Assembly: GCF_038806765.1 (NCBI RefSeq)
Contig: NZ_CP152389.1
Coordinates: 4,712,001-4,776,000, forward strand
Direction of reading: 5' to 3'
DNA: 64,000 nt
Source of the DNA: Mucilaginibacter sp. CSA2-8R
Lineage (GTDB): Bacteria > Bacteroidota > Bacteroidia > Sphingobacteriales > Sphingobacteriaceae
The notes under the pieces were generated by a model. It was not told the origin of the DNA, ran no database searches, and worked only from the letters and a program-made list of their open reading frames with translations. Positions 45,251 through 54,405 of this stretch are shown here, piece by piece. The position numbers were made by a program, and so were the translations under genes. How positions within the stretch are numbered: the stretch's first letter is position 1; each line of letters opens with the position of its first letter.

Positions 45251-47587
45251 ATGTTTTATATTGAGCATCTAATACTGTCTAAATTGAAAAAAATTAACCT
45301 TTCTCTAATTCTAATATTAACACAGGCACTTAATGTAACGGCTCAAAGCCGGAGTGTGGAGAAACTGGTGTCTTATGTAAAGCCAATCATCGGTACCCAG
45401 CGCATGGGGCATACTTACCCCGGTGCCACTGTTCCGTTTGGCATGGTGCAGCTCAGCCCCGAAACAGACAGCGTAGATTACGAGCTGAACGGCAAGTACA
45501 ACCCTAAGGTTTATGAATATTGCGCCGGTTACCAGTACGAGGACAAGACCATCACCGGCTTTAGCCATACCCACTTTAGCGGTACCGGCCACTCCGATTT
45601 AGGCGACTTTTTAGTGATGCCCATGGTTGGCCCCGTAAAGCTTAACCCGGGCACGGCTGACAAGCCGGGCAGCGGCTACCGCTCGCGGTTTTCGCACCTA
45701 AACGAGGTCAGCCAGGCCGGGTACTATAAAGTGAAGCTGGACGACTATAACGTACAGGCCGAGATGACGGCCAGCACCCGCGTAGGCTTCCACCAGTATA
45801 CCTTCCCGCAGTCAGGCCAATCGCATATTGTGCTCGACTTAACCGCCGGCATTTATAACTACCCGGATAAAAACGTCTGGACTTACCTCCATGTGGTTAA
45901 TGACAGCCTGGTTACCGGCTTCAGGCAAACCAATGGCTGGGCTAAAAACCGGGTACTGTATTTTGCCATGCGCTTTTCTAAACCTTTTGTGAGCCATGGC
46001 TTCCGCAACGAATCGGCGCGCGAGGTATACCGTGGTTTCTGGGGTAAGTTTAACCAAACCCGCAACTTCCCGGAAATAGCAGGTCAGCGCATCAAAGCCT
46101 ACTTTGACTTTAAAACCGCTGAAGGCGAAAAGGTAAAGATCAAGGTGGCGCTCTCGCCGGTAAGCATGGATGGCGCCCTGGCTAACATGCAGGCTGAGGT
46201 GCCGGGCTGGAGCTTTGAGCAAACCAAAGCCGCCGCGCAGCAGCAGTGGGAAACTGAGCTGCACAAAATAGAAGTGCAAACCAACAGCCGTGCTACCAAA
46301 GAAAACTTTTATACGGCTGTATACCATACGCTGATCAACCCCACCATTTACATGGATACCGACGGGCAGTACAAGGGCGTGGACCAAAACGTACACACGG
46401 CCAAAGGTTTTACCAACTATACCACCTTCTCGCTGTGGGACACTTACCGCGCGCTGCACCCACTGTTTAATATTATTGCGCCCGAACGTAATAACGACAT
46501 GGTAAAATCCATGCTGGCCCATTACGAGCAAAGCCCCGAGCACATGCTGCCGGTATGGTCAAACTCGGGTAACGAAAACTGGTGCATGTCGGGTTACCAC
46601 AGCGTATCGGTTGTGGCAGATGCCATTATCAAAGGCAATACGGAGGGCATTGATGTGAATAAGGCGCTGGAGGCCTGCGTAACTACGGCCCGCAAGCGCG
46701 ATTATGAAGGCATTGGCTACTATATAGATAAAGGCTACATCCCCGACGAGCGTAACGGGGTATCGGTTTCCAGCACGCTGGAGTATGCTTATGACGACTG
46801 GTGTATTGCGCAGTTAGCGCAAAAGCTTAATAGGCAGGATATTTACCGGGAGTTTAGCAAGCGTGCCCAAAACTATAAAAATGTGTACGACAAAGCCTCC
46901 GGCTTTATGCGCCCCAGGCTGGAAAGCGGCGCCTTCCGGCCCAAGTTTGATCCGCTCACCACGATCGGACAGGGCTTTATTGAGGGCAATGCCTGGAACT
47001 ATACCCTGTTTGCCCCGCAAGATCCCAAAGGACTGATTGAGCTGATGGGCGGCAATAAAAGGTTTGTACCCTACCTGGACTCGCTGTTTACCATGCACCT
47101 GCCCGATAAATTTTTTGAGGAGACGGAAGACATCACCCGCGACGGCATCATCGGCAACTACGTGCATGGCAACGAACCATCGCACCATGTGGCTTATTTG
47201 TACAACTGGACCAACCAGCCCTGGAAAACCCAGGAACGGGTGCGCATGATTCTGCCTAAAATGTATAAGCCAACCCCCGATGGTTTGGGCGGCAACGATG
47301 ATACCGGGCAGATGAGTGCCTGGTTTATTTTCACCAACCTGGGCTTTTACCCGCTGTCGCCGGGTAATGAGGAATACGCCTTGGGCAGTCCGGCGGTAAA
47401 CGGTGCAGTACTGCACCTGCAAAACGGCAAAACCTTTACCGTAACGGTGAAAAACCAGAGCGATAAAAACGTTTATGTGCAAAAAGTGCTGTTAAACGGC
47501 AAGCCCTTAACCGGCCTTTCCATCAAACACGCTGATATCATCAACGGCGGCGAGCTTACCTTCTACATGAGCAGTAAACACGCTTAA
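45251..47587 (+). CDS. GH92 alpha-mannosidase, exported
   Basis: 778 residues. Calcium-dependent exo-alpha-1,2-mannosidase family with conserved WDTYRALHPL, NSGNENWCMSGYHSV, GNEPSHHVAYLYNW and GGNDDTGQMSAWFIF. Signal sequence follows a short lead; an internal TTG (45284) would also give one (KKINLSLILILTQALNVTA). Third-position GC is visibly higher than in neighbouring genes. Acts on mannose-containing glycans outside the cytoplasm. Followed by a terminator. No susC/susD partners here. Confidence 0.93.
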   Translation: MFYIEHLILSKLKKINLSLILILTQALNVTAQSRSVEKLVSYVKPIIGTQRMGHTYPGATVPFGMVQLSPETDSVDYELNGKYNPKVYEYCAGYQYEDKTITGFSHTHFSGTGHSDLGDFLVMPMVGPVKLNPGTADKPGSGYRSRFSHLNEVSQAGYYKVKLDDYNVQAEMTASTRVGFHQYTFPQSGQSHIVLDLTAGIYNYPDKNVWTYLHVVNDSLVTGFRQTNGWAKNRVLYFAMRFSKPFVSHGFRNESAREVYRGFWGKFNQTRNFPEIAGQRIKAYFDFKTAEGEKVKIKVALSPVSMDGALANMQAEVPGWSFEQTKAAAQQQWETELHKIEVQTNSRATKENFYTAVYHTLINPTIYMDTDGQYKGVDQNVHTAKGFTNYTTFSLWDTYRALHPLFNIIAPERNNDMVKSMLAHYEQSPEHMLPVWSNSGNENWCMSGYHSVSVVADAIIKGNTEGIDVNKALEACVTTARKRDYEGIGYYIDKGYIPDERNGVSVSSTLEYAYDDWCIAQLAQKLNRQDIYREFSKRAQNYKNVYDKASGFMRPRLESGAFRPKFDPLTTIGQGFIEGNAWNYTLFAPQDPKGLIELMGGNKRFVPYLDSLFTMHLPDKFFEETEDITRDGIIGNYVHGNEPSHHVAYLYNWTNQPWKTQERVRMILPKMYKPTPDGLGGNDDTGQMSAWFIFTNLGFYPLSPGNEEYALGSPAVNGAVLHLQNGKTFTVTVKNQSDKNVYVQKVLLNGKPLTGLSIKHADIINGGELTFYMSSKHA

Positions 47588-47618
47588 ATATCCAGTAAAG
47601 TTCAAAACTGACTTCCAC

Positions 47619-47649
47619 AAAGCACAATCACACACCGTGATTGTGCTTT
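47619..47649 (+). terminator. terminator of the GH92 gene
   Basis: 13-bp perfect stem (47619-47631 with 47637-47649), five-base loop, moderately T-rich tail. 31 bases after the stop. Confidence 0.7.
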
Positions 47650-47703
47650 ACTGTTTTATGAGGATGACAGAACACCCGCCAGGAAATTGTGTTACCGTAG
47701 TGG

Positions 47704-47711
47704 TAGATTTG
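47704..47711 (+). promoter_or_regulatory. -7 promoter element of the carotenoid-tailoring cluster
   Basis: TAGATTTG fits TAnnTTTG, 26 bases before the ATG at 47738. A -33 element at the usual 19-21 base distance is not clear. Confidence 0.35.
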
Positions 47712-47737
47712 CTTAAGCTGCTTATCTTGCCGGTAAC

Positions 47738-48361
47738 ATGATCTATCCTAAAAATAATCCGCTAATCCATCGTTTTTTTCATCACTACATAGGGCATCTG
47801 ATTAAAAGTAACTTTAAGGCCTTCAATTTTAATGCGCTGGAGATAGATAAGGATAAATCTATACTGTTACTGGCCAATCATTTTGGCTGGTGGGACGGTT
47901 TTTTACTGTACTGGCTCAATTATAAACTGCTTAAAAAAAAATTTCATATCATGATTTTAGAAGATACCGTTAAGCGGGTATTTTTTCTGAAATACATGGG
48001 GGCTTTTTCAGTAGTTAAAAACTCGCGGTCGATGATTGAGTCGCTTAACTATGCATCTGAATTATTGCAAGACCCGCAAAATCTGGTGCTGGTTTTTCCG
48101 CAAGCCAGGCTTTACTCCAACTTTGTTGATGATATTCATTTTGAGCGGGGCCTGCTTAAAATTATCAAACAGGCGGCGGGCAAGTTTCAGTATGTGTTTG
48201 CCGCTACTTTTATTGAGTACTTTCAGCATAAAAAGCCTACCATCAACGTTTATGTACAAAAGCATCCGGATACAGCTGCCGGAAACATTGATGAATTGAA
48301 AGAAATGTTTCAGCAGCATTATGAATCGGCCAAACTGCTTCAAACTCAAATTGTATTATAA
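47738..48361 (+). CDS. PlsC-like acyltransferase
   Basis: 207 residues. HxxxxD motif of 1-acylglycerol-3-phosphate-type acyltransferases in LANHFGWWDGF (His48, Asp53), no signal peptide. First gene of a three-gene cluster with a GT2 enzyme and a CruF-type carotenoid enzyme, so its acceptor may be a carotenoid glycoside rather than a phospholipid (inference). The next gene starts with GTG two bases after the stop. Confidence 0.85.
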   Translation: MIYPKNNPLIHRFFHHYIGHLIKSNFKAFNFNALEIDKDKSILLLANHFGWWDGFLLYWLNYKLLKKKFHIMILEDTVKRVFFLKYMGAFSVVKNSRSMIESLNYASELLQDPQNLVLVFPQARLYSNFVDDIHFERGLLKIIKQAAGKFQYVFAATFIEYFQHKKPTINVYVQKHPDTAAGNIDELKEMFQQHYESAKLLQTQIVL

Positions 48362-48363
48362 AC

Positions 48364-49452
48364 GTGATTATTGCATTAGCCATTGTTTTTATCTTCCTGA
48401 TTCTGCGCTTTGCCGTAACGCTGTTCAATTTTATATCAGACCCTAAACTGCGCCGGGTTAACCGCCGCTACCACGATCTAGTATCTATCCTTATACCCGC
48501 CCGCAACGAAGAAGAAAATATACTTACCCTGCTCCAATCCATTGATGCGCAAGATTACCAGGACTATGAAGTTATTATTCTGGACGACGACTCTTCCGAC
48601 GCTACGTATACTATTTGCGAGGAGTTTTCCGCTACCCGTTCACATTTCAAAGTAGTAAAAGGCGAACCGCTTAAAGAGGGGTGGTTGGGCAAACCTTATG
48701 CCTGTCATCAACTATCCCAATACGCCCGGGGCAGCTACATGCTGTTTTTAGATGCTGATGAGCAAATTTATGATGGCTTAATAAATAGCGCTGTCCATCG
48801 TATGCAGTCTAAAAAACTGGCACTACTCAGCTTATTTACCAACCAGGATATGCGCTCTTTTGGCGAAAAGGCAGTGGTTCCGTTAATGCATTATATATTG
48901 CTCAACTTATTACCCGTCCGGCTCATTTACCTGCTCAGAAACCCGGCATTTGCTGCAGCCAGCGGTCAGTTCATGCTATTTAATGCCGCGCTATACCGGC
49001 AACACCAATGGCACCGCCAGTCAAAAGACCGCGTGGTTGAGGACATTGAAATCATTAAGTTGGTTAAATTAGAAAGATTACCGGCTGAAAGTCTCTTGGC
49101 TAACGGGCTTATCAGCTGCCGCATGTATACCAATTATAATGATGCTATTAAGGGATTCAGCAAAAACTTTTTGGCACCATTTAATTACAGCATCATTGGC
49201 TTTTTATGTTACCTGGTACTGGTTATTGGCGGGCCGTTACTGGTGATTATGACGCTTAATCTGCCCCTTATTTTAATGATGTGCGGTTTAATTATATTGA
49301 GTCGTATAATGATTTCACTTACTTCGGGGCAAAATGCGTGGTTTAATAGTATCTTGCATCCGTTTCAAATGTTCAATTTACTGCTTATAGGCTTGGTGGC
49401 CATTCAAAATCAGCTCACCAACAATCATACTTGGAAAGGCCGCCGAGTATGA
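48364..49452 (+). CDS. membrane GT2 glycosyltransferase (CruC-like)
   Basis: 362 residues; GTG start. N-terminal membrane helix, GT-A domain with SILIPARNEEEN (42-53), VIILDDDSSDAT (70-81), LFLDADEQI (DxD at 130-132) and SKDRVVEDIE (acceptor/ED motif), then about three C-terminal helices. This matches carotenoid glycosyltransferases of the CruC kind and similar GT2 proteins. Neighbours favour a carotenoid. Its stop overlaps the CruF start by four bases (ATGA). Confidence 0.82.
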   Translation: MIIALAIVFIFLILRFAVTLFNFISDPKLRRVNRRYHDLVSILIPARNEEENILTLLQSIDAQDYQDYEVIILDDDSSDATYTICEEFSATRSHFKVVKGEPLKEGWLGKPYACHQLSQYARGSYMLFLDADEQIYDGLINSAVHRMQSKKLALLSLFTNQDMRSFGEKAVVPLMHYILLNLLPVRLIYLLRNPAFAAASGQFMLFNAALYRQHQWHRQSKDRVVEDIEIIKLVKLERLPAESLLANGLISCRMYTNYNDAIKGFSKNFLAPFNYSIIGFLCYLVLVIGGPLLVIMTLNLPLILMMCGLIILSRIMISLTSGQNAWFNSILHPFQMFNLLLIGLVAIQNQLTNNHTWKGRRV

Positions 49453-50087
49453 TGCCACCCCGCAAAATCGCTGTTTCTGTTGCTGTCATTATCCTGTTTC
49501 ATGTGGTGGGACTGGTTGGTTTTTTTGTACTGGCTTTAACGCCGCTGTTTTTAAAACTGGTTCCTTTCCATTTGCTTTTAATGCTGTTGGTTATTTTGGC
49601 CAACCATTACCGCCTGAATAATCGCTTCTGGGCATTTGCTCTGCTTATATTTTGCTTAGGCATTTTTGCAGAATGGATTGGCGTGCACAAAAACTGGCTG
49701 TTTGGCCGGTACCAATATGGTGGCACACTTGGGGTTAAGGTAGCCGACATTCCCTTAATGATTGGCGTAAACTGGCTGATGCTTGTTTATGCCGCAGGCG
49801 TTTTAATGCAAAGGTTTAGGCTAAAATCAATGCTTTTCCGTATTTTGATTGGGGCAGCGCTATTGGTTTTGCTGGATATTTTGATTGAACCGGTTGCCAT
49901 AAAATTTGATTACTGGACATGGGTTAATCACACCGTTCCGTTAAAAAACTACCTCTGCTGGTTTGGTGTTAGCGCTGCTTTTTTGTGGATTTTTGAAAGT
50001 TTTAAATTTAAAACGCAGAGCATTGTAGCCCCGATATTGTTATTGGTGCAGTTTATATTCTTTGTATTGTTACAGATAAAGGTTTAA
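49449..50087 (+). CDS. cruF: CruF-type carotenoid biosynthesis protein
   Basis: 212 residues from ATG 49449, which overlaps the GT2 stop by four bases; earlier in-frame TTG is less likely. Six or seven membrane helices. Carotenoid hydratase family (DUF422/PF04240): conserved AEWIGVHKNWLFGRYQY, ADIPLMIGVNW and DYWTW. CruF adds water to the 1',2' double bond of gamma-carotene-type ends, giving a hydroxyl to which the GT2 can attach sugar. Confidence 0.85.
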   Translation: MMPPRKIAVSVAVIILFHVVGLVGFFVLALTPLFLKLVPFHLLLMLLVILANHYRLNNRFWAFALLIFCLGIFAEWIGVHKNWLFGRYQYGGTLGVKVADIPLMIGVNWLMLVYAAGVLMQRFRLKSMLFRILIGAALLVLLDILIEPVAIKFDYWTWVNHTVPLKNYLCWFGVSAAFLWIFESFKFKTQSIVAPILLLVQFIFFVLLQIKV

Positions 50088-50135
50088 GCCATAAGCTTTG
50101 TACCCGCACAGACGAAGTGTTATTATATTTTGTTG

Positions 50136-50143
50136 TAATTTTG
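50136..50143 (+). promoter_or_regulatory. -7 promoter element of ispH
   Basis: TAATTTTG fits TAnnTTTG exactly, ends four bases before the ATG at 50148; the mRNA is probably leaderless. Confidence 0.45.
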
Positions 50144-50147
50144 AATT

Positions 50148-50999
50148 ATGGGAGCATATCAGTTAAAGGTACAGATAGATCAGGATGCGGGCTTTTGCTT
50201 TGGTGTAGTATATGCCATTGACATGGCCGAAGAAATACTGGCCGAAGAGGGCTACCTGTATTGCCTGGGCGATATTGTGCATAACGACGAGGAAGTAGAG
50301 CGTTTGAAAGCTAAAGGCTTGCGCATTATTGACCATGCCGACCTGCAAAACCTGTACAACGAAAAAGTGCTGATCCGCGCGCATGGCGAAGCGCCATCTA
50401 CCTATCAGTTAGCGCTCGAACACAATATTACTTTGATTGATGCCTCGTGCCCGGTAGTACTCAAGCTGCAAAACCGCATCAAAACATCGCACGATAATAA
50501 AGAAAACATCATCATATTTGGCAAGCATGGCCATGCCGAGGTAATTGGCCTGCAAGGGCAAACTAATAACGAGGCCATCGTATTCCAGGATTTAGCAGAA
50601 CTGGATACCGTAGAGTTACCGCGGCAAATTACTTTATACAGCCAAACTACCAAAAGCACTGATAAATTTTATCACATTAAAGAACAACTGATTGAGCGCG
50701 GCTACGAGGTAAAAGCTAATGACACCATTTGCCGCCAGGTATCTAACCGCGACAAAGATTTACACGCGTTTGCTACCCAGTTTGATAAAATTGTCTTTGT
50801 ATCCGGCAAAAAATCATCAAATGGCAAGGTGCTGTTTGAAGTTTGCCGAAAATATAATCCTAATACTTATTTTGTTTCGGCGGTAAACGAACTTAGCCCC
50901 GACATGTTTTTGCCGGGTGATGCAGTTGGCATCAGCGGTGCTACCTCCACCCCTATGTGGTTAATGGAACAAGTAAAAGCAGAACTGGAAAAATATTAA
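50148..50999 (+). CDS. ispH: 4-hydroxy-3-methylbut-2-enyl diphosphate reductase
   Basis: 283 residues, standard length. Last enzyme of the MEP pathway, giving IPP and DMAPP. The three cluster-binding cysteines lie in AGFCFGV, DASCPVV and NDTICRQVSNR. Location right after carotenoid-tailoring genes is functionally sensible, since carotenoids use these precursors. Ends before a strong hairpin. Confidence 0.96.
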   Translation: MGAYQLKVQIDQDAGFCFGVVYAIDMAEEILAEEGYLYCLGDIVHNDEEVERLKAKGLRIIDHADLQNLYNEKVLIRAHGEAPSTYQLALEHNITLIDASCPVVLKLQNRIKTSHDNKENIIIFGKHGHAEVIGLQGQTNNEAIVFQDLAELDTVELPRQITLYSQTTKSTDKFYHIKEQLIERGYEVKANDTICRQVSNRDKDLHAFATQFDKIVFVSGKKSSNGKVLFEVCRKYNPNTYFVSAVNELSPDMFLPGDAVGISGATSTPMWLMEQVKAELEKY

Positions 51000-51049
51000 T
51001 CAACCGCACTCATCAAATTCTTAAACAGAATTTTAAATAAGGAATTTAT

Positions 51050-51089
51050 AAGGTAAAAAAGCGCTTAATAATAAGCGCTTTTTTACCTT
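51050..51089. terminator. 17-bp hairpin between ispH and the S66 gene
   Basis: Perfect stem (51050-51066 with 51073-51089), six-base loop, with A6 on one side and T6 on the other, so it can end transcripts in both directions. It ends just 12 bases before the ATG of the next gene, so that gene's transcript may begin inside or before the hairpin. Confidence 0.75.
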
Positions 51090-51101
51090 ATTTGCTTTTG
51101 C

Positions 51102-52121
51102 ATGAACCGCAAACATTTTATATCCTCGCTTATTCCCGTCGCTGTTGCAGCTACCTCTTTAAAAGCATCGGCTAATACCGCTATCGCTGCCAAAAAGATA
51201 GGTATACCGCCTTATTTAGAACCAGGTGATGCCATTGGCATTACCTGCCCGGCCGGTTATATAAAAACAGAAGCCGTACAACCGGCCGTGCAATTAATGC
51301 AAAGTTGGGGCTTTAACATCAAAATAGGGCAAACGGTAGGCAAGCGCGATTTTACAATGGGCGGAACTGATGCCGAACGACTGGCAGACCTGCAGCAGAT
51401 GCTGGATGACCCTACCATTAAAGCTATTATGTGTGCCCGGGGCGGTTATGGTGCAGTTCATATTATTGACCAGCTGAATTTTAGTCGGTTTATGGCCAAT
51501 CCGAAATGGGTGATTGGCTTTAGCGACATTACGGTGTTACATAACCATATTCATACCAACTGCCATGTGGCTACCCTGCATAGCAAAATGTGCAACAGCT
51601 TTCCGGATAATTGGAGCTTGGCTGAGCCTATCCAGGTTGAAACTATTCTGTCAATTAAACAGGCGTTAACCGGGCAAAGAATGAGCTACACTTCGCCGTC
51701 ATCCACATCTAACCGTCAGGGAGCGGCTGTCGCACCATTGGTTGGAGGCAATTTAAGCATTGCAGCCACACTAACCGGGACCCGGTCGGACATCAGTACA
51801 GACGGTAAAATTCTTTTTTTAGAAGATACCGGCGAATATCTGTACAACATAGACCGTATGTTGTATAACCTGCAACGCAGTGGCAAGCTCGATAAACTTG
51901 CTGGTTTAATTTTGGGTGGCTTTAAAGTAAAGCCCGACGAACCTGATGACGAATTTGGCAAAACTTTGTATGAGGTAGTTTTAGACCGGGTAAAGAGTTA
52001 TAAATTTCCGGTATGCTTTGACTTTCCGGTTGGGCATCAAAAAAACAACTTTGCGTTGAAGTGCGGAATAACGCACTCTTTAAAGGTAACTCAAACCGGC
52101 GGAACGCTTACCGAAGCTTGA
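51102..52121 (+). CDS. S66-family LD-carboxypeptidase
   Basis: 339 residues with a probable signal (MNRKHFISSLIPVAVAATSL, twin-arginine-unlike). ARGGYGAVHIIDQL precedes the nucleophile Ser141 in VIGFSDITVLH; the Glu in LEDTGEYLYNIDRML and the His in FPVGHQKNNF complete the S66 triad. Cleaves L,D bonds in peptidoglycan peptides. In Bacteroidota many such proteins are exported, as here. Only 12 bases separate it from an upstream hairpin. Confidence 0.9.
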   Translation: MNRKHFISSLIPVAVAATSLKASANTAIAAKKIGIPPYLEPGDAIGITCPAGYIKTEAVQPAVQLMQSWGFNIKIGQTVGKRDFTMGGTDAERLADLQQMLDDPTIKAIMCARGGYGAVHIIDQLNFSRFMANPKWVIGFSDITVLHNHIHTNCHVATLHSKMCNSFPDNWSLAEPIQVETILSIKQALTGQRMSYTSPSSTSNRQGAAVAPLVGGNLSIAATLTGTRSDISTDGKILFLEDTGEYLYNIDRMLYNLQRSGKLDKLAGLILGGFKVKPDEPDDEFGKTLYEVVLDRVKSYKFPVCFDFPVGHQKNNFALKCGITHSLKVTQTGGTLTEA

Positions 52122-52225
52122 TGACCACGTTTAAAACACCGCGCAGGTTTTGATGTTAAAGTTTGATAGCATAAGCATACAACTGTAATTCTGTAATAAA
52201 ACAGAGACTTTGACCAAGCGCATTA

Positions 52226-53464
52226 ATGATTTTAAAGTGGGAAATACTCATCTTACTTATTTCGGGCATTGCATCGTGCACAAGGTGCGGGCAAAATAGC
52301 AAACTCGCCACAAAAAAGATATTTGCTGATGAGCACCCGGCCTTAAACAATGATACCCCGAACGTAAAGATTATTTGGGATACAGCTGCCCGGAAAATTT
52401 CGCACGATATTTATTTTGCTGAGTATGGCCGGGTACACCGTTACAACCAGGATACGCTGATACTCACTTATCATGGCGGAGGCAAAGGCAACGAATGGGA
52501 TAACATCGTAATGCGCCGGAGTTATGATAACGGCAACAACTGGCAACCACCTAAAATAATTGTACCCGACAATAGCCAAAACAGGTACTACGGCTTTTCT
52601 ACCCCCGAATTATTGACACTTAAGAACGGATGGCTTTTGCTAGCTTACACCGGCCGCGGCAAGCCCGACGATAGCACGCACAATAATATACAGGTAACCA
52701 TCAGCAAAGATGCGGGCAGTACCTGGAGCAAACCGCTAATTGTAGCCTCGGGCCGATCATGGGAACCAGCCATGATTCAGTTGCCTGATGGTACCATACA
52801 GATGTTTTTTTCGACAGAACTGTCCAGCTCTAAAAAAGCAAGAGGCAGACATGAGCAAAAGATTGTGATGGCCTCTTCTGATGATAACGGCAAAAACTGG
52901 CAAACGCCGATTGACATTGCCTTTAGCAGTAAACGGCGTGATGGTATGGCCACACCGTTGGTATTAAAAGATGGCAAGGGTGTTGTGGTAGCCTTTGAGT
53001 CTGTTTATTATCATCAGTCGCCCTGCTTTATCTGGTCGTCGGTTGATGCGCAATGGCGCTACCGGGGTTTAGGCTCTGAAAGCAACGGCAGGCGCTGGTG
53101 CGGCACCGCCAATGTGTGGGGCGGCGCCCCTTATATGCTCCAACTGCCTACCGGCGAAATACTGATATCGGTGCAAGATGCCGGCGGCCGGCCTATAGAG
53201 CGTTATACGCAATGGAAAAAAAATACAATGCTGGTACTGATAGGCAATAGCTCGGCACGGAGTTTTTCAAATACATCATGCCCCTGGCCAAACTTACCTA
53301 ACAACGAAGGCGCCTACTTTAATTCAATATTCTTAAAAAACGATAGCACCGTTTTAGCAGTAAGCACCTATAATTTTAAAGATAAACACAGTGAAATATG
53401 GTGTAAAGAAGGCCATATCAAACGCGAAATACTTAATAAGGGACAGTTAGCCAAAGTACGCTGA
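52226..53464 (+). CDS. sialidase-like lipoprotein (BNR/Asp-box)
   Basis: 412 residues. Lipoprotein signal with Cys18 in ISGIASC. Three Asp boxes SxDxGxxW: SYDNGNNW, SKDAGSTW and SSDDNGKNW, as in six-bladed sialidase-type propellers. Catalytic Tyr/Glu and the Arg triad were not mapped, so specificity (sialic acid or other) is not assured. The stop abuts the stop of the convergent GH25 gene. Confidence 0.85.
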   Translation: MILKWEILILLISGIASCTRCGQNSKLATKKIFADEHPALNNDTPNVKIIWDTAARKISHDIYFAEYGRVHRYNQDTLILTYHGGGKGNEWDNIVMRRSYDNGNNWQPPKIIVPDNSQNRYYGFSTPELLTLKNGWLLLAYTGRGKPDDSTHNNIQVTISKDAGSTWSKPLIVASGRSWEPAMIQLPDGTIQMFFSTELSSSKKARGRHEQKIVMASSDDNGKNWQTPIDIAFSSKRRDGMATPLVLKDGKGVVVAFESVYYHQSPCFIWSSVDAQWRYRGLGSESNGRRWCGTANVWGGAPYMLQLPTGEILISVQDAGGRPIERYTQWKKNTMLVLIGNSSARSFSNTSCPWPNLPNNEGAYFNSIFLKNDSTVLAVSTYNFKDKHSEIWCKEGHIKREILNKGQLAKVR

Positions 53465-54367
53465 TTATTGTATCATAAATTGCTCGAACGCTGCACTGTC
53501 ACCTTTAAAAGCATCAAAATCAACGGCGTGGTTAATACCGTTAACACGGGCGGTTTCTGAATGCTGCCAAAACCACCAGTTGGTATTCTTACCGGCTTTG
53601 AGTTCGGCCTTGTTGTAATGAGCTATCCACAATTTATACTCCGGGAAATAGTCTTCCAGGTAATCTTTGTAAAAACTTAAACCGGAGTAAATGATTGGTT
53701 TGACATGAGTTTTTGCCTCTACCTGCAATAAAAAGTCTGTAAGCTGCTTACGCATTTCGGCAGGCGACTTACCGTCCAACGTTTCAATATCTACCACGGC
53801 AGGCATATCGCCGCTCTCCAGCCTTACATTTTGAAGAAAGAACCGGGCTTGCCACAAACCGCTCTTTTTTGGGCGAAAGTAATGATAAGCCCCGCACCGG
53901 ATGCCTGTTTTGGCCGCCTCACGCCAGTTACGTTTAAAATAAGGATCAACGGTTAACAAACCTTCTGTAGCCTTAATAAAGGCAAAGCTAACGCGCACAC
54001 TGTCCTCTTCCATCGCACGCACCTTGCGCCAGTCAATACGGCCCTGCGCATAAGACACATCAATACCATGAATGTGATAACGGGTGGGAATACGTATACC
54101 AAAGCTTTTGTACGTACGGTAATGTGTTGAGGTGCCAATGTTAAACGCCCATCGCCAGGTTGACGAAAAGAAGCCTACTACGTACCCATAGTAAAATGGA
54201 GACAACAGAATAAGCAGCGCACCTGCAATCACTTTTTTCCAGGGAAAAACAGCGGGCTGGTTTGCCTTTTTTATAACTTTAGAAGGTGCCCGCCGGGATG
54301 TTTTAGCAACTGCCTTTATAGGGGTTACTTTCTTTTTTGCAGGATCGGAACTTTTAGGGGCTGGCAC
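53465..54367 (-). CDS. GH25 muramidase-like, membrane-anchored
   Basis: 300 residues. A Lys/Pro/Ala-rich cytoplasmic N-terminus of about 40 residues (SDPAKKKVTPIKAVAKTSRR), then a membrane helix about 46-70. The GH25 domain follows from about 105: HGIDVSYAQGRIDW, FIKATEG, MPAVVDIETLDG and WIAHYN. DxE of the catalytic strand is present. Acts on peptidoglycan from the periplasmic face. Family is clear. Confidence 0.92.
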   Translation of the reverse strand: MPAPKSSDPAKKKVTPIKAVAKTSRRAPSKVIKKANQPAVFPWKKVIAGALLILLSPFYYGYVVGFFSSTWRWAFNIGTSTHYRTYKSFGIRIPTRYHIHGIDVSYAQGRIDWRKVRAMEEDSVRVSFAFIKATEGLLTVDPYFKRNWREAAKTGIRCGAYHYFRPKKSGLWQARFFLQNVRLESGDMPAVVDIETLDGKSPAEMRKQLTDFLLQVEAKTHVKPIIYSGLSFYKDYLEDYFPEYKLWIAHYNKAELKAGKNTNWWFWQHSETARVNGINHAVDFDAFKGDSAAFEQFMIQ

Positions 54368-54405
54368 CTTACAAAGTTAGCACCCAAAAGTTACACTGCC
54401 AACAA

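Noticed and set aside
45839..47482. Long antisense open frames in the GH92 gene
   Set aside because: GC-rich coding sequence often leaves the opposite strand open; GH92 identity is clear.
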